Origin: an uncultured Rikenellaceae bacterium
Lineage (GTDB): Bacteria; Bacteroidota; Bacteroidia; Bacteroidales; Rikenellaceae
Assembly (NCBI GenBank): GCA_949287525.1
Contig: CASEGL010000001.1
Coordinates: forward strand, 214,834 to 278,833
Direction of reading: 5' to 3'
Length of the DNA: 64,000 nucleotides
Below, in pieces: positions 10,165-19,216 of the stretch; within the stretch, counting starts at the first letter, position 1; every line of letters starts with the position of its first letter. The translations under genes were made by a program, and so were the position numbers. Under the pieces are notes generated by a model. It saw nothing but the letters and a program-made list of their open reading frames with translations, was not told where the DNA came from and searched no databases.

Positions 10165-12171
10165 ATGCGCACATTCGTCTTAACCATATTGCTTCTGCTG
10201 GGTGCGGCATCCGCCTGCGTTCATGCCCAGGTCAATAAACGCTACTTCGTATGGGTGGGGCGCGACATGGTGATGGAGAACCGTTACCGCGAGGCAATCG
10301 AGACGCTCAACATCCTCCTGCGCGCCGATCCCGAAGCCTATGAAGGCTACTTCTGGCGGGGCATCGCCAAATACAACCTCGACGATCTGCTCGGCGCCGA
10401 ACGCGACTTCACCATCACGCTCGCCAAGAATCCGGTCTACACGATGGCCTACCAGTTCCGCGCGCTCACCCGCTCGCGGATGGGCAACTACGACGACGCC
10501 ATGAAGGATTTCCAGGAGGCGATCGACCTGCGCCCCGACTACCCCGCCCCCTACTACAGCCGCGGCGTGGCCAACATCCTCACACAGAAATATGCCGAAG
10601 CGGTGGCCGATTTCGACATGTACCTCCGCTTCAACTCCCGCGATGCGGACGGCTACGCCAACCGCGGCATGGCCTACCTCAACCTGCGCGACACGACGGC
10701 CGCCTATGCCGACTTCGAACGCGCCATCCGCACCAACCGCGAATATCCGCGCGGCTACCTGGAACGGGGTGCGCTCTACATGGCCCAGCAGCGCTACGAC
10801 GAGGCGCTGGCCGACTTCGACCGGGCCGTGGCGTGCGACACGACCTACACCGCCGCCTATTTCAACCGGGCGCTGGCCCACTACCAGAAACACCAGCTGC
10901 GCGAGGCGCTGGCCGACTTCGACAAAGTGCTGGAACTCGACCCGACCAGTTCGGTCACCTATTTCAACCGCGCCCTGCTCCGCACCGAAGTCGGCGACTA
11001 CAATCGGGCATTGGAGGATTACGACAATGTGGCACTCTATTCGCCTGGCAACGTAATGGTCTATTACAACCGGGCCGGCCTCTATGCCCAGCTGGGCGAC
11101 TTCCAGGCGGCAAAAGCAGACTACGACCGCGCCATCGAACGGTATCCCGACTTTGCCAACGCCTATCTGGGGCGTGCGGCCGTACGGTTCATGCTGCGCG
11201 ACACGAAAGGCGCCGAAGCGGACCGCCGGACCGCCGAACGGAAAATTGCCGAATACCGCTCGCGGCTGACGGAGAGCGGCGGCGAAAGTTCCTATGCCGA
11301 CACGGCGCGCCGTTTCGACCGGCTGCTCTCCTTCGAGACAAACCTTTCGGAGGCATCGCTCCGCAATGCCGTGGCCGGCAGCGAGCAGATCGCCCTGCGC
11401 CCGCTCTACAAATTCACGCTGCGCAATACGCAGGAACCCCTCTTCGGACTCCAGTCCGTCTACAACACCTACGGGCTGGAAGAACTGCTCGCCTCGCTCG
11501 GCAACGACAAAGTGGCCTTCTCCTGCACGGACACCGACCTGCCGGCCGACGAACTGCTCCGCCAGCAGGCCGCAGCCGACACCGGCAGCCGTCCCGAAAC
11601 CGACTGGAAGACGCATTTCCTGAACAGCATCACGCAGCTGCTGCTGAAACAATACACGAACGCCATGACAGCTGCCTCGGCAGCCATCGCGCTGGAGCCG
11701 CAGAATCCGTATCTCTACCTGAACCGGAGTGCGATCCAGGCCGAGATGACCGACTTCATCTCCTCGATGGACAGCGAATATTCGCACCTCTCGCTGGAGA
11801 GCGACCGCTCGGCGCGCATGCGCGAGGCCTCACGGACCTACAACTACGACGAAGCGATCGCCGACCTGAACAAGGCGGCCAAACTGGCTCCCGAACTGCC
11901 GCAGATCTACTACAACAGGGGCAACCTGCTGGCGCTTTCGGGGCGCTTTCCGGAAGCCTTCGCCGATTATTCGCAGGCGATCCGGCTCGATCCGCTCTTT
12001 GCGGAGGCCTACTTCAACCGCGGCCTCGTCCAGATCTACATGAAAGACACCCGCAAGGGACTGCTCGACATCAGCAAGGCAGGAGAACTGGGCGTTTCGG
12101 AAGCCTACACCGTACTGAAGCTCTACGGCGGCGGAGCGGATCCATCCGCCACCCATGATGAAACCGAATAA
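10165..12171 (+). CDS. Exported TPR-repeat protein
   Basis: The 668-residue protein begins with a signal peptide (MRTFVLTILLLLGAASACVHA). The rest is built mainly of tetratricopeptide repeats: about ten between residues ~25 and ~370, with recurring A-Y-x-x-R-A/G and D-Y-x-x-A-I motifs (for example NPVYTMAYQFRALTRSR, RPDYPAPYYSRG), and three or more from ~560 to 640. The non-TPR segment ~385-510 includes LRPLYKFTLRNTQEPLFGL. It is probably a periplasmic scaffold. The partner is unknown. The MFS gene starts 26 bases downstream, suggesting cotranscription. Confidence 0.85.
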   Translation: MRTFVLTILLLLGAASACVHAQVNKRYFVWVGRDMVMENRYREAIETLNILLRADPEAYEGYFWRGIAKYNLDDLLGAERDFTITLAKNPVYTMAYQFRALTRSRMGNYDDAMKDFQEAIDLRPDYPAPYYSRGVANILTQKYAEAVADFDMYLRFNSRDADGYANRGMAYLNLRDTTAAYADFERAIRTNREYPRGYLERGALYMAQQRYDEALADFDRAVACDTTYTAAYFNRALAHYQKHQLREALADFDKVLELDPTSSVTYFNRALLRTEVGDYNRALEDYDNVALYSPGNVMVYYNRAGLYAQLGDFQAAKADYDRAIERYPDFANAYLGRAAVRFMLRDTKGAEADRRTAERKIAEYRSRLTESGGESSYADTARRFDRLLSFETNLSEASLRNAVAGSEQIALRPLYKFTLRNTQEPLFGLQSVYNTYGLEELLASLGNDKVAFSCTDTDLPADELLRQQAAADTGSRPETDWKTHFLNSITQLLLKQYTNAMTAASAAIALEPQNPYLYLNRSAIQAEMTDFISSMDSEYSHLSLESDRSARMREASRTYNYDEAIADLNKAAKLAPELPQIYYNRGNLLALSGRFPEAFADYSQAIRLDPLFAEAYFNRGLVQIYMKDTRKGLLDISKAGELGVSEAYTVLKLYGGGADPSATHDETE

Positions 12172-12197
12172 TTTATCGAACACTAATTACATAAACA

Positions 12198-13625
12198 ATG
12201 ACTCAGGCAATTCAAAGAAAACTGAACGACTCGGGCGTGGCCCGATGGACGGCCCTGATCCTCATCGCACTGATGATGTTCTTCGCCTACATGTTTGTGG
12301 ACGTCATGTCGCCCCTGCAAACCCTCATCGAATCCCAGCGCGGATGGACGCCGGACGTATTCGGCACCTATGCCGCCTCGGAGTTCATTCTGAACGTCTG
12401 CGGCTTCCTGATCGTGGCCGGTATCATCCTAGACAAGATGGGTGTCCGCTTTACGGGTACCCTCTCCGCTTCGCTCATGGTAATCGGCGCATCCGTCAAA
12501 TACCTGGCCATCAGCGACTGGTTCCAGGCTACCGCAATGAACGAATGGCTCAGCTCGTGGTGGGTTTCGATGCCCGGCAGCGCCAAACTCTCCTGCCTCG
12601 GCTTCATGATCTTCGGCTGCGGCTGCGAGATGGCCGGCATCACCGTATCGCGCGCCATTGCCAAATGGTTCGACGGCAAGGAGATGGCTCTGGCCATGGG
12701 TCTGGAGATGGCCATCGCCCGTCTGGGCGTATTCGCCGTACTGTCGCTCTCGCCGTGGCTGGCCGACAAGTTCAACGGTTCGGTAGTAGCTCCGGTAGCC
12801 TTCTGCACGGTGCTGCTGCTGATCGGCCTCATCAACTTCATCGTCTTCTCGGTGATGGACAGCAAGCTCGACAAACAGATCGGCGCAACCGCCGCCCAGT
12901 CTTCGGACGAGGACAAGTTCAAGGCCAGCGACATCAAGTACATCTTCCAGAGCAAGATGTTCTGGCTCATCGCCCTGCTCTGCGTACTCTACTACTCGGC
13001 CATCTTCCCCTTCCAGCGCTATGCGACCAACTTCCTCGAATCGACCCTGCAGGTATCGACCGCCGAGGCTGCCAACCTGTTCCGCTGGTTCCCCATCCTG
13101 GCGATGATCCTCACGCCGGTGCTGGGTTCGTTCATCGACTATAAGGGCAAGGGCGCCTCGATGCTGCTCTACGGTGCGCTGATCATGATCGTCTGCCACC
13201 TCTCCTACGCCTTCCTGCTGCCGCTCTACCCCGAAAAATGGTTCGCCCTGCTGATTACGGTCGTATTGGGCGTATCATTCTCGCTGGTTCCGGCCGCCCT
13301 GTGGCCCAGCGTGCCGAAGGTGATCGACGGAAAGATTCTGGGCAGTGCCTACTCGCTGATCTTCTGGGTACAGAACGTGGGTCTGTGCTTCGTGCCGAAG
13401 ATCATCGGCAACGTCCTCAACGCCACCAACCCCGGCGTGGCCGAGGCCCGTGCCGCCGCCATGGCCGAAGGCCTTTCGGGCACCCAGCTGCCGGCCTACG
13501 ACTACACCGTGCCGATGGTGATCTTCGCCTCCTTCGGCGTGGTTGCCTTCCTGCTCGGCATCTGGCTGAAACGCGAAGACAAGGTCAAAGGCTACGGCCT
13601 GGAACTCCCGAACGTGAAGAAATAA
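12198..13625 (+). CDS. MFS transporter
   Basis: The 475-residue protein has about twelve hydrophobic segments and the MFS loop motif GIILDKMGVRFTG after the second segment. A hydrophilic linker (SKLDKQIGATAAQSSDEDKFKASD) separates the two six-helix halves. Proteins of this type are common in Bacteroidales and are loosely assigned to the nitrate/nitrite or oxalate-like groups, but no substrate can be read here. It follows the TPR gene and ends before a terminator-like hairpin. Confidence 0.88.
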   Translation: MTQAIQRKLNDSGVARWTALILIALMMFFAYMFVDVMSPLQTLIESQRGWTPDVFGTYAASEFILNVCGFLIVAGIILDKMGVRFTGTLSASLMVIGASVKYLAISDWFQATAMNEWLSSWWVSMPGSAKLSCLGFMIFGCGCEMAGITVSRAIAKWFDGKEMALAMGLEMAIARLGVFAVLSLSPWLADKFNGSVVAPVAFCTVLLLIGLINFIVFSVMDSKLDKQIGATAAQSSDEDKFKASDIKYIFQSKMFWLIALLCVLYYSAIFPFQRYATNFLESTLQVSTAEAANLFRWFPILAMILTPVLGSFIDYKGKGASMLLYGALIMIVCHLSYAFLLPLYPEKWFALLITVVLGVSFSLVPAALWPSVPKVIDGKILGSAYSLIFWVQNVGLCFVPKIIGNVLNATNPGVAEARAAAMAEGLSGTQLPAYDYTVPMVIFASFGVVAFLLGIWLKREDKVKGYGLELPNVKK

Positions 13626-13647
13626 TTCCTCACCGAACCGACAACGG

Positions 13648-13680
13648 CGAACGCCGCTCCGATCATCGGGGCGGCGTTCG
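13648..13680. terminator. Hairpin between MFS and glycosyltransferase genes
   Basis: CGAACGCCGC (13648-13657) pairs with GCGGCGTTCG (13671-13680), with an inner TCC/GGG-type stem. It sits in the 93-base convergent spacer; T-tracts are short. Confidence 0.6.
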
Positions 13681-13718
13681 TCATATTGGCGGATGGTCTC
13701 CGCACGGAGCGGGCAACG

Positions 13719-14840
13719 CTATCGGGTCTTCTGCGAGAAGAACTTCGTCACGCGGTAGGTATAGGCTTCGTCACGCTTGCGGATGCGCCGCTGCCAGGTG
13801 CCGTAGAGGTAGCCCAGTCCGTAGCCGTAGAGCTGAATGAAGGAGGTCCACACGGCCAGCCAGCCGATGCGGGCGCTGTGGTAGCGCTGCATGGCATCGA
13901 CAAACCACAGCAGCATCAGGGCGCAGAACGGCAGATAGTACCACCACGGGCCATAAAGTACGGAGAACAGGATGAGGAACGCTCCGCCCGCCGTGCCGAT
14001 GCCGCCGTAGCGCCACAGCAGGGCGGCAGCCAGAAAGGCGATGGCCAGCAGCGGATTCCAGACAATGGCGGCCAGCGTCAGCGCGGCCGACCCGAGCGTA
14101 AAGAGCGCCGGCAGCATATAGACCGCCTTGCGCGAACGGGGGTGGCGGATATTGAGATTCACGCGCGCCGTGCCGAAGACGAAGACCTGCTTGAAAAAGA
14201 GCTTCATGCTGGTGCGCCGTTTGTGGCAGACGACTGCCTCGGGCAGGAAAAAGGCCCGGGCACCGGTGGCCACAACGCGCAGGCTGAAGTCGATGTCCTC
14301 GCCGATGCGCATGTCGCTGAAGCCGCCCACCCGCTCGAAGAGGCGGCGCGAGATGCCGAGGTTGAAGCTGCGCGGCGAGAAGCGGCCTATGCTGCGCCGG
14401 TTGCCGCGGATGCCGCCCGTGGTGAAGAGCGACGTCATGGAGTAGCTCACGGCCTTCTGCAGGGGGCTGAAGTCCTCACCGGCGCTGTCGGGGCCGCCGA
14501 AGAATTCGATGTTGCCGCCGGCCAGCGCATCGTACACCTTGGCGAAATAGTCGGCCGGCACGATGCAGTCCGAGTCCATAATGATGAAGAAGTCGCCCGA
14601 AGCGTGTGCCGCTCCGGTGTTGCGGGCGGCGGCGGGGCCGCCGTTGGGCTGCCATACATACCGGATCGAAAGCCGGTCGCGGTAGGCATCGGCCACCCCT
14701 TCGGAGGAGAGTTCCGGAGCGGAGCCGTCCTCGACGAGAACCACCTCGAAATCGGTACGCGTCTGCAGGGTCAGCGACGCGAGCAGCTCCTCGGTCTCCT
14801 GCGGACGGTTGTAAACGGGGATAATCAGCGATATATACAT
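13719..14840 (-). CDS. Family 2 glycosyltransferase with membrane segments
   Basis: The 373-residue protein starts MYISLIIPVYNRPQE, the usual GT2 opening. The metal-binding DSD is at 89-91 and the catalytic-base region at GEDIDF. The C-terminal third carries several hydrophobic segments (YMLPALFTLGSAALTLAAIVW, LLAIAFLAAALLW, AFLILFSVLYGPWWYYLPF), so it is an inner-membrane enzyme acting on a lipid-linked acceptor or similar. The 18 codons open upstream of 14840 lie over the promoter box and are excluded. It is divergent from ade. Confidence 0.88.
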   Translation of the reverse strand: MYISLIIPVYNRPQETEELLASLTLQTRTDFEVVLVEDGSAPELSSEGVADAYRDRLSIRYVWQPNGGPAAARNTGAAHASGDFFIIMDSDCIVPADYFAKVYDALAGGNIEFFGGPDSAGEDFSPLQKAVSYSMTSLFTTGGIRGNRRSIGRFSPRSFNLGISRRLFERVGGFSDMRIGEDIDFSLRVVATGARAFFLPEAVVCHKRRTSMKLFFKQVFVFGTARVNLNIRHPRSRKAVYMLPALFTLGSAALTLAAIVWNPLLAIAFLAAALLWRYGGIGTAGGAFLILFSVLYGPWWYYLPFCALMLLWFVDAMQRYHSARIGWLAVWTSFIQLYGYGLGYLYGTWQRRIRKRDEAYTYRVTKFFSQKTR

Positions 14841-14863
14841 ACGATTACCTGCTATGTCTGCCG

Positions 14864-14871
14864 CAAAGGTA
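14864..14871 (-). promoter_or_regulatory. Predicted -7 box for the glycosyltransferase
   Basis: TACCTTTG on the minus strand, 23 bases upstream of the start codon. Confidence 0.55.
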
Positions 14872-14937
14872 ACACGCGGAAGCGTTCGCGACAAACATTC
14901 TCCCGATCACCCCGACCTGCATCCAAAAGAAATATCG

Positions 14938-14945
14938 TATCTTTG
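14938..14945 (+). promoter_or_regulatory. Predicted -7 box for ade
   Basis: TATCTTTG on the plus strand, 37 bases upstream of the ade start codon. Confidence 0.55.
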
Positions 14946-14982
14946 GATAATTTGACATCCCCGGCACGCAAACCGTCCCCCC

Positions 14983-16611
14983 ATGAGACAGTCCATCAGC
15001 GGAAACATACTCGACATCCATGCCCGCCGCATCTACGGAGGCACGATCACCATCGACAACGGGCGCATCACCGCCATTGAGGAAACCGGGCGCATCTACG
15101 AACACTATATCGCCCCCGGCTTCGTGGACGCCCACGTCCACATCGAAAGTTCCATGCTGACGCCCGAAGAGTTTGCCCGCACGGTGCTCGCGCACGGCAC
15201 CGTGGCCGTGGTCTCCGACCCGCACGAAATCGCCAACGTCATGGGCCCCGCAGGCGTGGAGTTCATGGCAAGGCACGCCGAACGGGCCGCCATCAAGATC
15301 CACTACACCATCCCCTCCTGCGTACCGGCCACCGCATTCGACCGGTCGGGCGGCCGGATCTCGGCCGACGACGTCGAACGGATGGCCGCTTCGGGACGCT
15401 TCGCGGGACTGTCGGAGGTGATGGACATGCCCGCCGTACTCGGCGGCGATCCGGAGATGGCGCGCAAGCTCGATGCCGCCCGACGCCACGGCCTGCCCAT
15501 CGACGGACACGCTCCCGCCGCTACGGGCGACTCCCTGCGGCAATACATCGCAGCCGGCATCACCACCGACCACGAAACGGTCGCCCTCGCCGAAGCGAAC
15601 GAAAAACTCGCCCTCGGCATGAAGATCCTGATCCGCGAAGGCAGCGCCGCCAGAAACTATGCGGCGCTTCATCCCGTCATAGCCACCCACCCCGACCGGG
15701 TCATGTTCTGCACGGACGACTCCCACCCCCACGACCTGCTCGAGGCGGGACACATCGACAAACTGGTACACCGCGCCCTGACCGACGGCTACGACCTCTT
15801 CGACGTGTGGCGCGCCGCCTCCCTCAACCCCGTCGTCCACTACGGGCTGCCGGTCGGCCTGCTCCGCACGGGCGACCCGGCCGACTTCTGCGTGCTGAAC
15901 AACCTGACCGACCTGCACATACGGGAGGTGTGGATCGACGGCGAACGACGCTACGACGCCTCCTCCCCGCAGCCGTTCCGCCCCGCCGTGACCGAGCCGT
16001 TCAACCGTTTCGACCGCCGGCCGATCACCGTCGAGGCGCTGCGCAAGCCCTGCAACGGCACGGTGCGCTGCATCGGCATCCTGCCCGACGAACTGATTAC
16101 GGAGGACTGTACCCGCACCGTCGCCCCGACAGACAACCTCGAATCGGACACGGCGCAGGATCTGCTGAAAATCGCCTATCTGAACCGCTACACCGACACG
16201 ACACCCCCGCAGGTGGCCTACCTCACCGGTTTCGGACTCCGGCAGGGCGCCCTGGCCGCCTCGGTGTCCCACGACTCGCACAACATCATCGCCGTCGGCA
16301 GCAACGACCGCGACCTGGCGCAGGCCATCAACGCCGTCATCGCCCACCGCGGCGGTCTGGCCTTTGCGGACGGCGACCTGGTCCGGGTGCAGCCGCTCCC
16401 CATCGCCGGCATCATGGCCGACTGTTCCGCCGAAGAGATCGCCACCACCTGGAAGCAGCTCTCCGCCCTGCGCGAACGGGGCTGCCGCATCTCCTCGCCG
16501 TTCATGACCCTCTCCTTCATGGCACTGATCGTCATTCCCGAACTCAAGCTCGGCGAAAGGGGGCTGTTCCAGTTCTCGCGGTTCGGATTCATCGACGAAT
16601 CCGCATCGTAA
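14983..16611 (+). CDS. ade: Adenine deaminase
   Basis: This enzyme deaminates adenine to hypoxanthine for purine salvage. The 542-residue protein is an amidohydrolase with the metal-binding HVH at residues 51-53 in APGFVDAHVHIESSM. Family-specific stretches include VVSDPHEIANVMG, MDMPAVLGGDPEM, DGHAPAATGD and FCTDDSHPHDL. The C-terminal domain (AYLTGFGLRQGALAASVSHDSHNI) is diagnostic of Ade rather than of adenosine deaminase. It is a single-gene unit with a terminator 24 bases beyond the stop codon. Confidence 0.95.
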   Translation: MRQSISGNILDIHARRIYGGTITIDNGRITAIEETGRIYEHYIAPGFVDAHVHIESSMLTPEEFARTVLAHGTVAVVSDPHEIANVMGPAGVEFMARHAERAAIKIHYTIPSCVPATAFDRSGGRISADDVERMAASGRFAGLSEVMDMPAVLGGDPEMARKLDAARRHGLPIDGHAPAATGDSLRQYIAAGITTDHETVALAEANEKLALGMKILIREGSAARNYAALHPVIATHPDRVMFCTDDSHPHDLLEAGHIDKLVHRALTDGYDLFDVWRAASLNPVVHYGLPVGLLRTGDPADFCVLNNLTDLHIREVWIDGERRYDASSPQPFRPAVTEPFNRFDRRPITVEALRKPCNGTVRCIGILPDELITEDCTRTVAPTDNLESDTAQDLLKIAYLNRYTDTTPPQVAYLTGFGLRQGALAASVSHDSHNIIAVGSNDRDLAQAINAVIAHRGGLAFADGDLVRVQPLPIAGIMADCSAEEIATTWKQLSALRERGCRISSPFMTLSFMALIVIPELKLGERGLFQFSRFGFIDESAS

Positions 16612-16634
16612 CCCCGCTGCGGCACAGAAACGGC

Positions 16635-16667
16635 GAGGGCGGCGGAACGATATGTTCCGCCGCCCTC
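16635..16667. terminator. Terminator between ade and the lipoprotein gene
   Basis: A perfect 14-bp stem (16635-16648 with 16654-16667, GAGGGCGGCGGAAC) and a 5-base loop. It can serve both converging genes. Confidence 0.7.
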
Positions 16668-16687
16668 GTCATTTCCGCCTCCGCACG

Positions 16688-17374
16688 CTATTGCCACGAA
16701 TAGGACGAGATGTTGCGATAGGTGACAATCCAATAATCGGCATCGTAGGCAGCGAGCGTCACCACCTGCGTCGCATCCGACACCGTCAGGGCGTCGATAT
16801 ACTGTTTGTCGGGACGGTTATCCGTCGTAATCAACAGGTAACGTTCCCCCAGAAAAGCTTCGAGATCGTCGGTGCAGGCTCTGGAAACCGATATACTGGC
16901 CGCCACCAGCCGCATGTTCGCGTCGAACTCATAGGAACGGAACGAATTGATCGAAGAAACCATCTCGTAGGTCAGCACATTGTCGGCCACACCGTCCGGA
17001 AAACCCAGCTTGTCCACCAGCTCCTCGCGGGTCATGCCCCAGCGCAAGCCGTCCATCGGTTCGTCGTACAGGTCGTACCGCCCCTTCACCGTCACGGCCA
17101 CGGAAGCCGTATTGGCCCACACACGGGCCGTTCCGATGCGCAGTCCCTTGACCTGGCCGCGATCCACCGTCGCCACAAACTCATTCGTACTGCGCCACAC
17201 CACCTCGTCGGGATTGCCCTCCGTCACATAAACGGTCTCGGCATCACCTGCACGCAGATCCAACGCATATTTGCTCAGCGCAATCGTCTCCCCACTGCTC
17301 TTGGACTCGCAGCCGGACAACATGAGCGGCAACGCCAGCCACACGAACCATCCTCTCTTCATTGTCATTTTCAT
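16688..17374 (-). CDS. Lipoprotein with an N-terminal bacterial Ig-like (Big2) domain
   Basis: The 228-residue protein has a lipobox LMLSGC with the lipidated Cys at residue 22 if the first ATG is used. Residues ~30-95 resemble a Big2 domain (ETVYVTEGNPDEVVWRSTNEFVATVDRGQVKGLRIGTARVWA). The second half, around GLRWGMTREELVDKLGFPDG, is a fold often seen in Bacteroidales lipoproteins that begin with MT-E-V...G-P motifs. It is probably surface or periplasmic. Function unknown. Three ATG codons lie close together (17374, 17368, 17362); any could be the start. Confidence 0.75.
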   Translation of the reverse strand: MKMTMKRGWFVWLALPLMLSGCESKSSGETIALSKYALDLRAGDAETVYVTEGNPDEVVWRSTNEFVATVDRGQVKGLRIGTARVWANTASVAVTVKGRYDLYDEPMDGLRWGMTREELVDKLGFPDGVADNVLTYEMVSSINSFRSYEFDANMRLVAASISVSRACTDDLEAFLGERYLLITTDNRPDKQYIDALTVSDATQVVTLAAYDADYWIVTYRNISSYSWQ

Positions 17375-17417
17375 TTTTTCGGTTTCAATCCGGAGACACG
17401 CCTGTCTCCAACGGGCG

Positions 17418-17425
17418 CAAAGTTA
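17418..17425 (-). promoter_or_regulatory. Predicted -7 box for the lipoprotein gene
   Basis: TAACTTTG on the minus strand, about 45 bases upstream of the first ATG. Between them GGAGACA (17392-17398) and TGTCTCC (17403-17409) form a small leader hairpin. Confidence 0.5.
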
Positions 17426-17483
17426 GTGTCATTTCAGGGAAATACACACAGCCATCCCTTTTATTGTTCCGACGGCACGCACC

Positions 17484-17951
17484 TCACGATCGGCCGCCGT
17501 CTTCCGGTTCGACGGCCGGCGGCGCATAACGGGCCACGACAATCTCGCGCTCGTCGAAGAACCAGGCCGCCTCCTCACGCGCATGCTCGACGCTGTCGGA
17601 GGCATGCACGGCATTGCGGGTCACATTCTCGCCGAAACGGCGGCGCAATGTTCCCTCACCGGCCTTGGCCGGATCGGTATTGCCCACCAGCCGGCGCAAT
17701 TCGGCCACGCCGTCCTCCCGCTCCAGCACCAGCACGACGCTGGGACCCGAAGCCATAAAGGCGACCAGCCGGTCGTAGAAAGGCTTGCCGAAATGGACGG
17801 CATAAAACTTCTCGGCCTCGTTGCGGCTCATGCAGACCAGCTTCAGCCCGATGATGCGGAAGCCGTCGGCAAGCAGCGCGTCGAGAATCTGCCCGACGGC
17901 GCCGGTCGCCACGGCATTGGGTTTGATAATGGAAAATGTGCGTTCGATCAT
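17484..17951 (-). CDS. ndk: Nucleoside diphosphate kinase
   Basis: It transfers phosphate from NTPs to NDPs through a phosphohistidine. The 155-residue protein has the opening TFSIIKPNAVATG and the active-site NAVHASDS with His116. A glycine-poor middle section is conserved (HFGKPFYDRLVAFMASGP). It is transcribed alone, downstream of the terminator of rluD. Confidence 0.96.
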   Translation of the reverse strand: MIERTFSIIKPNAVATGAVGQILDALLADGFRIIGLKLVCMSRNEAEKFYAVHFGKPFYDRLVAFMASGPSVVLVLEREDGVAELRRLVGNTDPAKAGEGTLRRRFGENVTRNAVHASDSVEHAREEAAWFFDEREIVVARYAPPAVEPEDGGRS

Positions 17952-18047
17952 GGTTTGCTCCGTTTACAGGTTACGCCGCTTGTTCAGAACGGCCGTTCAA
18001 TCGGGAATATTGCAAAAATCATTCCGCAACGGCTCCTCCCGCAACGC

Positions 18048-18076
18048 AAAAAGGCGCCCCTGCTGTCGGGACGCCT
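18048..18076 (-). terminator. rluD terminator
   Basis: AGGCGCCCC (18052-18060) pairs with GGGACGCCT (18068-18076) with one mismatch; five T residues follow on the minus strand. Confidence 0.7.
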
Positions 18077-18102
18077 CTCGGCATAGTTCTGGTGGAACTA
18101 CA

Positions 18103-19179
18103 CTACTCCTCCTCGGCCGGACGGGCTGCCGTGTAGGCATCCCACTTCTCCAGCACGGCGCGGAAGTCGGCCGGCAACTCGCTGTCGAACTCCATGCGCT
18201 GACGCGTGGTCGGATGGTCGAAGCCCAGGCTGCGGGCGTGCAGGGCATGGCGCGGCATGAGCGCAAAGCAGTTTTCGATGAACTGTTTGTATTTGGAGAA
18301 GGTCGTTCCCTTCAGGATGCGGTCGCCGCCGTAGCGCTCGTCGTTGAAGAGCGGATGGCCGATATACTCCATGTGGACGCGGATCTGGTGGGTGCGCCCC
18401 GTTTCGAGCCGGCACTCCACGAGGGTCACATACCCGTAGCGTTTCAATACCGTATAGTGGGTCACGGCATGTTTGCCGTCGCTGCCGTCGGGATAGACGG
18501 CCATTTTGAGCCGGTCGCGTACGCTGCGGCCGATGTTGCCGGTGATCGTCCCCTCGTCCTCCTCGAAGTTGCCCCATACCAGCGCCACATAGCGCCGCGA
18601 AACGGTATGCTCGAAAAACTGGCGCGCCAGTTTGGCGTGCGCCTTCTCGTTCTTGGCCACCACCAGCAGGCCGGAGGTGTTCTTGTCGATGCGATGCACC
18701 AGTCCGGCTCGCATGTCGCCCTCCTGAAACAGGGGCAGGTCTTTCAGATGCCACGTCAGGGCATTGACCAGCGTGCCGCTGTAATTGCCGTGGCCGGGAT
18801 GGACAACCAGCCCCGCCGGTTTGTTGAGTACGATCAGATCGTCGTCCTCGTAGGTGATGTCGAGCGGAATATTCTCCGGAACGATCTCCACCTCCCGCTT
18901 CGGATAGGGCATCACGACGGAGATCCGGTCGAGCGGCTTGACCTTGTAGCTCGACTTGACCGGCACGCCGTTCACGAGGATGTTGCCGCTGTCGGCAGCC
19001 GCCTGCACGCGGCTGCGCGAACTGTTCTCGATGCGCACGGTCAGGTACTTGTCAATGCGCTGCATCGCCTGTCCCTTATCGACCGTCACCGCAAAGTGTT
19101 CGTACAGTTCGTCCTGCTGCTCTTCATCCGACTCCTCGGCGAGCAGTTCGTCCTCCTCTTCGTATCGTTCGTCTTTCAT
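18103..19179 (-). CDS. rluD: Large-subunit rRNA pseudouridine synthase, RluD type
   Basis: Makes pseudouridines in 23S rRNA. The 358-residue protein has an acidic N-terminal tail (1-30), an S4 RNA-binding domain (~38-85, RIDKYLTVRI...GNILVNG) and the catalytic domain with Asp165 in HRIDKNTSGLLVVAK. The RTHQIRVH motif further on supports the RluA/RluD family. It is the last gene of the mqnE-PASTA-rluD operon, starting 37 bases after the PASTA gene; the PASTA-rluD pairing is common in Bacteroidetes. The exact uridine targets are inferred from the family. Confidence 0.93.
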   Translation of the reverse strand: MKDERYEEEDELLAEESDEEQQDELYEHFAVTVDKGQAMQRIDKYLTVRIENSSRSRVQAAADSGNILVNGVPVKSSYKVKPLDRISVVMPYPKREVEIVPENIPLDITYEDDDLIVLNKPAGLVVHPGHGNYSGTLVNALTWHLKDLPLFQEGDMRAGLVHRIDKNTSGLLVVAKNEKAHAKLARQFFEHTVSRRYVALVWGNFEEDEGTITGNIGRSVRDRLKMAVYPDGSDGKHAVTHYTVLKRYGYVTLVECRLETGRTHQIRVHMEYIGHPLFNDERYGGDRILKGTTFSKYKQFIENCFALMPRHALHARSLGFDHPTTRQRMEFDSELPADFRAVLEKWDAYTAARPAEEE

Positions 19180-19216
19180 CTGTTGCTCAGGAATCCCGTC
19201 CGGCCACCGGCACGTT